Shown here: in pieces, positions 4,701 through 7,234 of the stretch
Layout: every line of letters begins with the position of its first letter
Position numbering within the stretch: the first letter of the stretch is position 1
NCBI GenBank assembly: GCA_002685815.1
Contig: NYYM01000081.1
Coordinates: forward strand, 1 to 7,234
Direction: 5' to 3'
Origin: Dehalococcoidales bacterium
Lineage (GTDB): Bacteria > Chloroflexota > Dehalococcoidia > Dehalococcoidales > UBA2162
DNA length: 7,234 nt
Notes under the pieces: model-generated
The model's database searches: none
The model's input: only the letters and a program-made list of their open reading frames with translations
Told to the model about the DNA's origin: nothing
Made by a program: the position numbers and the translations under genes

Positions 4701-7234
4701 AGGAAGAACCCAGTTCTTCAATATACTTTTCCACTTCTTTCAAGGCTTCATCCAGCTTGGTTTTGTCCGTGCCGCCGCCCTGAGCCAGGTTAGGCCTGCC
4801 TCCGCCACTGCCTCCGGTTACCCCGGCAGCTCTCTTTACTATTTCTCCGGCTTTATATCCTTTGGCCACTAGATCAGGGCTGACATTGACCACAAAGACA
4901 GGTTTATCCTCGTAAACCGTAACTAGGGCCACCATTCCGTTCTTCATCTTGTCTCGCAGCGAATCGCTCATCTCCCTAAGGTTATCAATGCTGGTAGGAG
5001 CTACTCTCTCAACCAGAACATTTATGCCGCCCACCTCACGAATTTTTCTTTCAAGGGACTCGGCTTCCCCACGAGCAAGTTGCTTCTCCAAAGCCAAGCG
5101 CTGCCGGCGTTCGTTCTTTAGCTCAGCAGACAGATTCTGCGCCTGGTTGGCAACATCTTCCGTTTCAGAGTCCAGATATTTGGCAATCTTCTCCAAATCC
5201 AGCAGGCGCCGGCCAATATGCTCCTCGGCCCCCCTGCCAGTCACCGCCTCAATTCGGCGCAGTCCGGCCCCGATACTGCTTTCGCTGATAATATGAAAGG
5301 AGCCGATTTCTCCAGTAGAGTTAACATGAGTACCCCCGCACAGTTCGGCGCTGAACAGCGGTCTGCCAATCTTGAGGACGCGAACGACTTCGGCGTATTT
5401 TTCATCAAAGAAGGCGATAGCTCCTTCCTCAATGGCCTTTCGATAGGGAATATCTTCATCAGATACGGCCAGGTTCTGGCGCACCCGATCATTAACAACC
5501 CATTGCACTTCGGCTATTTCTTCTTTGGTCATGGCGGCCAGATGGGAAAAATCAAACCTGAAGCGGTCCGCAGCGACCAGTGAACCTTTCTGCTGAATAT
5601 GTTCGCCCAGCACCTGACGGAGAGCTGCCTGAAGCAGGTGAGTAGCCGTATGATTACGCGCGATATCAAAACGATTTTCCCGGTCGACCTCGACTTCCAC
5701 TTCCACTCCGACACTAAAACTACCTTTGGTAACCCGACCCCGATGGACAATAATATCCGGGGGAATACGAATTGTATCGCTAACCGAAAAGTGAGCGGCA
5801 GGTGTGCTTATCTCACCGATATCACCCACCTGTCCCCCCATCTCCCCGTAAAAAGGGGTGTCCACCAAAATCAGACCGGCCTCCTGTCCCATTTCAACGG
5901 TGCCGACTGAATCATTACCAACCAGGAGACTGAGAATTGAGGTCTTTTCTTTAAGGCTGGTGTAACCGGTGAAAATGGTTCCTTTTATGTCAAGCGTATT
6001 GTTCAGGGCGGCGCTTTCCGACGGTGCGAATTTCTGAGCGGCCTTGGCTCTAACCCGCTGCTTCTCCATTTCTCTCTCAAAGCCGGCCAAGTCCACTGAA
6101 AAGCCGCGCCCGGAAGCAATCTCGCTGGTCAGTTCTATCGGGAACCCGTAGGTATCAGATAACTTGAAAGCCTCTTCAGCAGAGATGGTATCTACGTTCT
6201 TGCCAGCGGCTTGTTCCATAAGTCCGCCGAGCAGTTCCAGTCCGGTATTCAGGGTTTCAGCGAAGCCATCCTCTTCAAGCTGGATCACCTTGAGAATAAA
6301 GTCCCCCCTCTGGGCCAACTCAAGGTATACATGCTCCATCTGTCCAATGACGGTGCCGGCGGTCTCTGTCAGGAGTGACCGATCCGACCCCAGCCCCCGG
6401 CTATAGAGGACGGCACGGCGCAACAGGCGGCGGAGCACGTAGCCCCGACCCTCGTTGCCGGGCATCACTCCATCGGCGATGAGAAAAGTCAAAGCCCGTC
6501 CGTGTTCAACTATTACCCGCATTGCTTGATCTGTCTCATCGTTTGAACCATAGTTCTTTCCGACAAATCTGGAAATGTTATCGATCAGTGATGCGAACAG
6601 TTCAGTCTCATAAATGGAGGTCTTCCCCTGCAACAGAGTGGTCATTCTCTCCAGACCCATGCCGGTATCAATGCTGGGTTTGGGCAGCAAAGTGCGGTTT
6701 CCATCTTTATCCTGGTCAAATTGAATGAAAACCAGATTCCAAATCTCGGTAAACCGAGCGCAATCACAGTTTGGGGCACACGAAGACTCTCCACAGCCGA
6801 CTTCTTCGCCAAAGTCATAGAAGATTTCACTGCAGGGACCACAAGGGCCGGAACCGCCGGCCGGTCCCCAAAAGTTTTCTGTCTCGCCAAATCTCAATAT
6901 TCTTTCTTCCGACAGGCCTGTTTCCCGCCAGTGCTGAAAAGCCTCATCATCATCCAGAAATATGGTGGCCCACAAACGCTCCCGAGGTATCTCTAGTCGT
7001 TCGGTGACAAACTCCCAGGCCCAGGCGATGGCTTCCTTCTTGAAGTAATCACCGATACTGAAGTTACCCAGCATTTCGAAGAAGGTGAGATGCGTAGGGT
7101 CGCCCACCAGTTCAATATCGGTGGTGCGAAAGCACTTCTGGGACGAAGCCAGCCGAAGAGCGGGAGGTACGGTCTCACCCAGGAAATAGGGCTTCATCTG
7201 AACCATACCGGCAGTAGTCAGCAGAAGCGTTGGA
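4699..7234 (-). CDS. alaS: alanyl-tRNA synthetase, 5' end cut by window
   Basis: Charges tRNA-Ala with alanine and hydrolyses mischarged Ser- or Gly-tRNA. The reading frame continues upstream of the ATG at 7206: 7233-7207 encode PTLLLTTAG in frame, matching the family's PTLLFTNAGM. About 36 N-terminal residues therefore lie beyond the window, and 844 residues are visible of an expected 870-880. From the N-terminus there is class II motif 2 (HLTFFEMLGNFSIGDYFK, near 7110-7055), GPAGGSGPCGPCSEIFYD, a Cys-rich insert (6795-6760) and motif 3 (SIDTGMGLERM, near 6675-6640). The editing domain has the zinc-type pair HTATH (5652-5638) and CGGTH (5342-5326). A coiled-coil linker of charged residues follows, then the C-terminal DHHA1/C-Ala domain with GGSGGGRPNLAQGGG. 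The stop overlaps the ribosome binding site of ruvX, so the two genes are probably cotranscribed and translationally linked. The promoter is outside the window. Confidence 0.97.
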   Translation of the reverse strand, partial: PTLLLTTAGMVQMKPYFLGETVPPALRLASSQKCFRTTDIELVGDPTHLTFFEMLGNFSIGDYFKKEAIAWAWEFVTERLEIPRERLWATIFLDDDEAFQHWRETGLSEERILRFGETENFWGPAGGSGPCGPCSEIFYDFGEEVGCGESSCAPNCDCARFTEIWNLVFIQFDQDKDGNRTLLPKPSIDTGMGLERMTTLLQGKTSIYETELFASLIDNISRFVGKNYGSNDETDQAMRVIVEHGRALTFLIADGVMPGNEGRGYVLRRLLRRAVLYSRGLGSDRSLLTETAGTVIGQMEHVYLELAQRGDFILKVIQLEEDGFAETLNTGLELLGGLMEQAAGKNVDTISAEEAFKLSDTYGFPIELTSEIASGRGFSVDLAGFEREMEKQRVRAKAAQKFAPSESAALNNTLDIKGTIFTGYTSLKEKTSILSLLVGNDSVGTVEMGQEAGLILVDTPFYGEMGGQVGDIGEISTPAAHFSVSDTIRIPPDIIVHRGRVTKGSFSVGVEVEVEVDRENRFDIARNHTATHLLQAALRQVLGEHIQQKGSLVAADRFRFDFSHLAAMTKEEIAEVQWVVNDRVRQNLAVSDEDIPYRKAIEEGAIAFFDEKYAEVVRVLKIGRPLFSAELCGGTHVNSTGEIGSFHIISESSIGAGLRRIEAVTGRGAEEHIGRRLLDLEKIAKYLDSETEDVANQAQNLSAELKNERRQRLALEKQLARGEAESLERKIREVGGINVLVERVAPTSIDNLREMSDSLRDKMKNGMVALVTVYEDKPVFVVNVSPDLVAKGYKAGEIVKRAAGVTGGSGGGRPNLAQGGGTDKTKLDEALKEVEKYIEELGSS

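Noticed and set aside
4699..7206. ATG at 7206 as the true start of alaS
   Set aside because: The frame stays open to the window edge and encodes PTLLLTTAG, conserved in AlaRS, so this Met is internal (the Met of TNAGM).
1..7234. A new defence, mobile or secretion system hidden in the window
   Set aside because: Every long open frame is explained by five recognisable housekeeping or metabolic genes. There are no repeat arrays, integrase or transposase motifs, tRNA genes or composition breaks that I can see.

Overview
The window is an ordinary bacterial housekeeping segment, coding almost end to end. It holds five protein genes, two of them cut by the window edges: aspS (minus, 3' end missing), an acyl-CoA dehydrogenase gene (plus), and the minus-strand run alaS (5' end missing) - ruvX - tgt. 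I found no tRNA or rRNA gene, mobile element, CRISPR array or phage gene, and nothing that amounts to a new system. The only non-coding stretch of any size is the roughly 220-bp divergent region between aspS and the acyl-CoA dehydrogenase.

The host is a bacterium with fairly balanced base composition. AspRS is the bacterial type with the inserted GAD domain. The AlaRS motif 2 region reads CFRTTDIELVGD..HLTFFEMLGNFS, not the proteobacterial GGKHNDLENVG..HHTFFEMLGNFS. From memory this variant resembles AlaRS of Chloroflexota, Dehalococcoidia in particular. That placement is tentative and rests on recollection, not on a search.

Layout: 1-1703 (minus) is aspS, from a TTG start with a good ribosome binding site. 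1704-1921 carries two divergent sigma70-like promoters with a perfect 6-bp inverted repeat between them. 1922-3049 (plus) is a single acyl-CoA dehydrogenase whose catalytic glutamate appears to sit at the isovaleryl/long-chain-type position. It converges on tgt with 12 bp between the stop codons and a hairpin over the junction. From the right edge leftward, alaS, ruvX and tgt form a probable operon: alaS and ruvX touch or nearly touch, and a 42-bp gap separates ruvX from tgt.

Functionally, four of the five genes serve translation: two aminoacyl-tRNA synthetases, a 16S rRNA maturation nuclease and a tRNA anticodon-modifying enzyme. The acyl-CoA dehydrogenase is the metabolic outsider. The points most worth a second look are the non-canonical start of ruvX, signature residues suggesting that AspRS is non-discriminating (implying Asn-tRNA made by amidation), the relocated catalytic Glu of the dehydrogenase, unusual substrate-pocket motifs in TGT, and the operator-like dyad.
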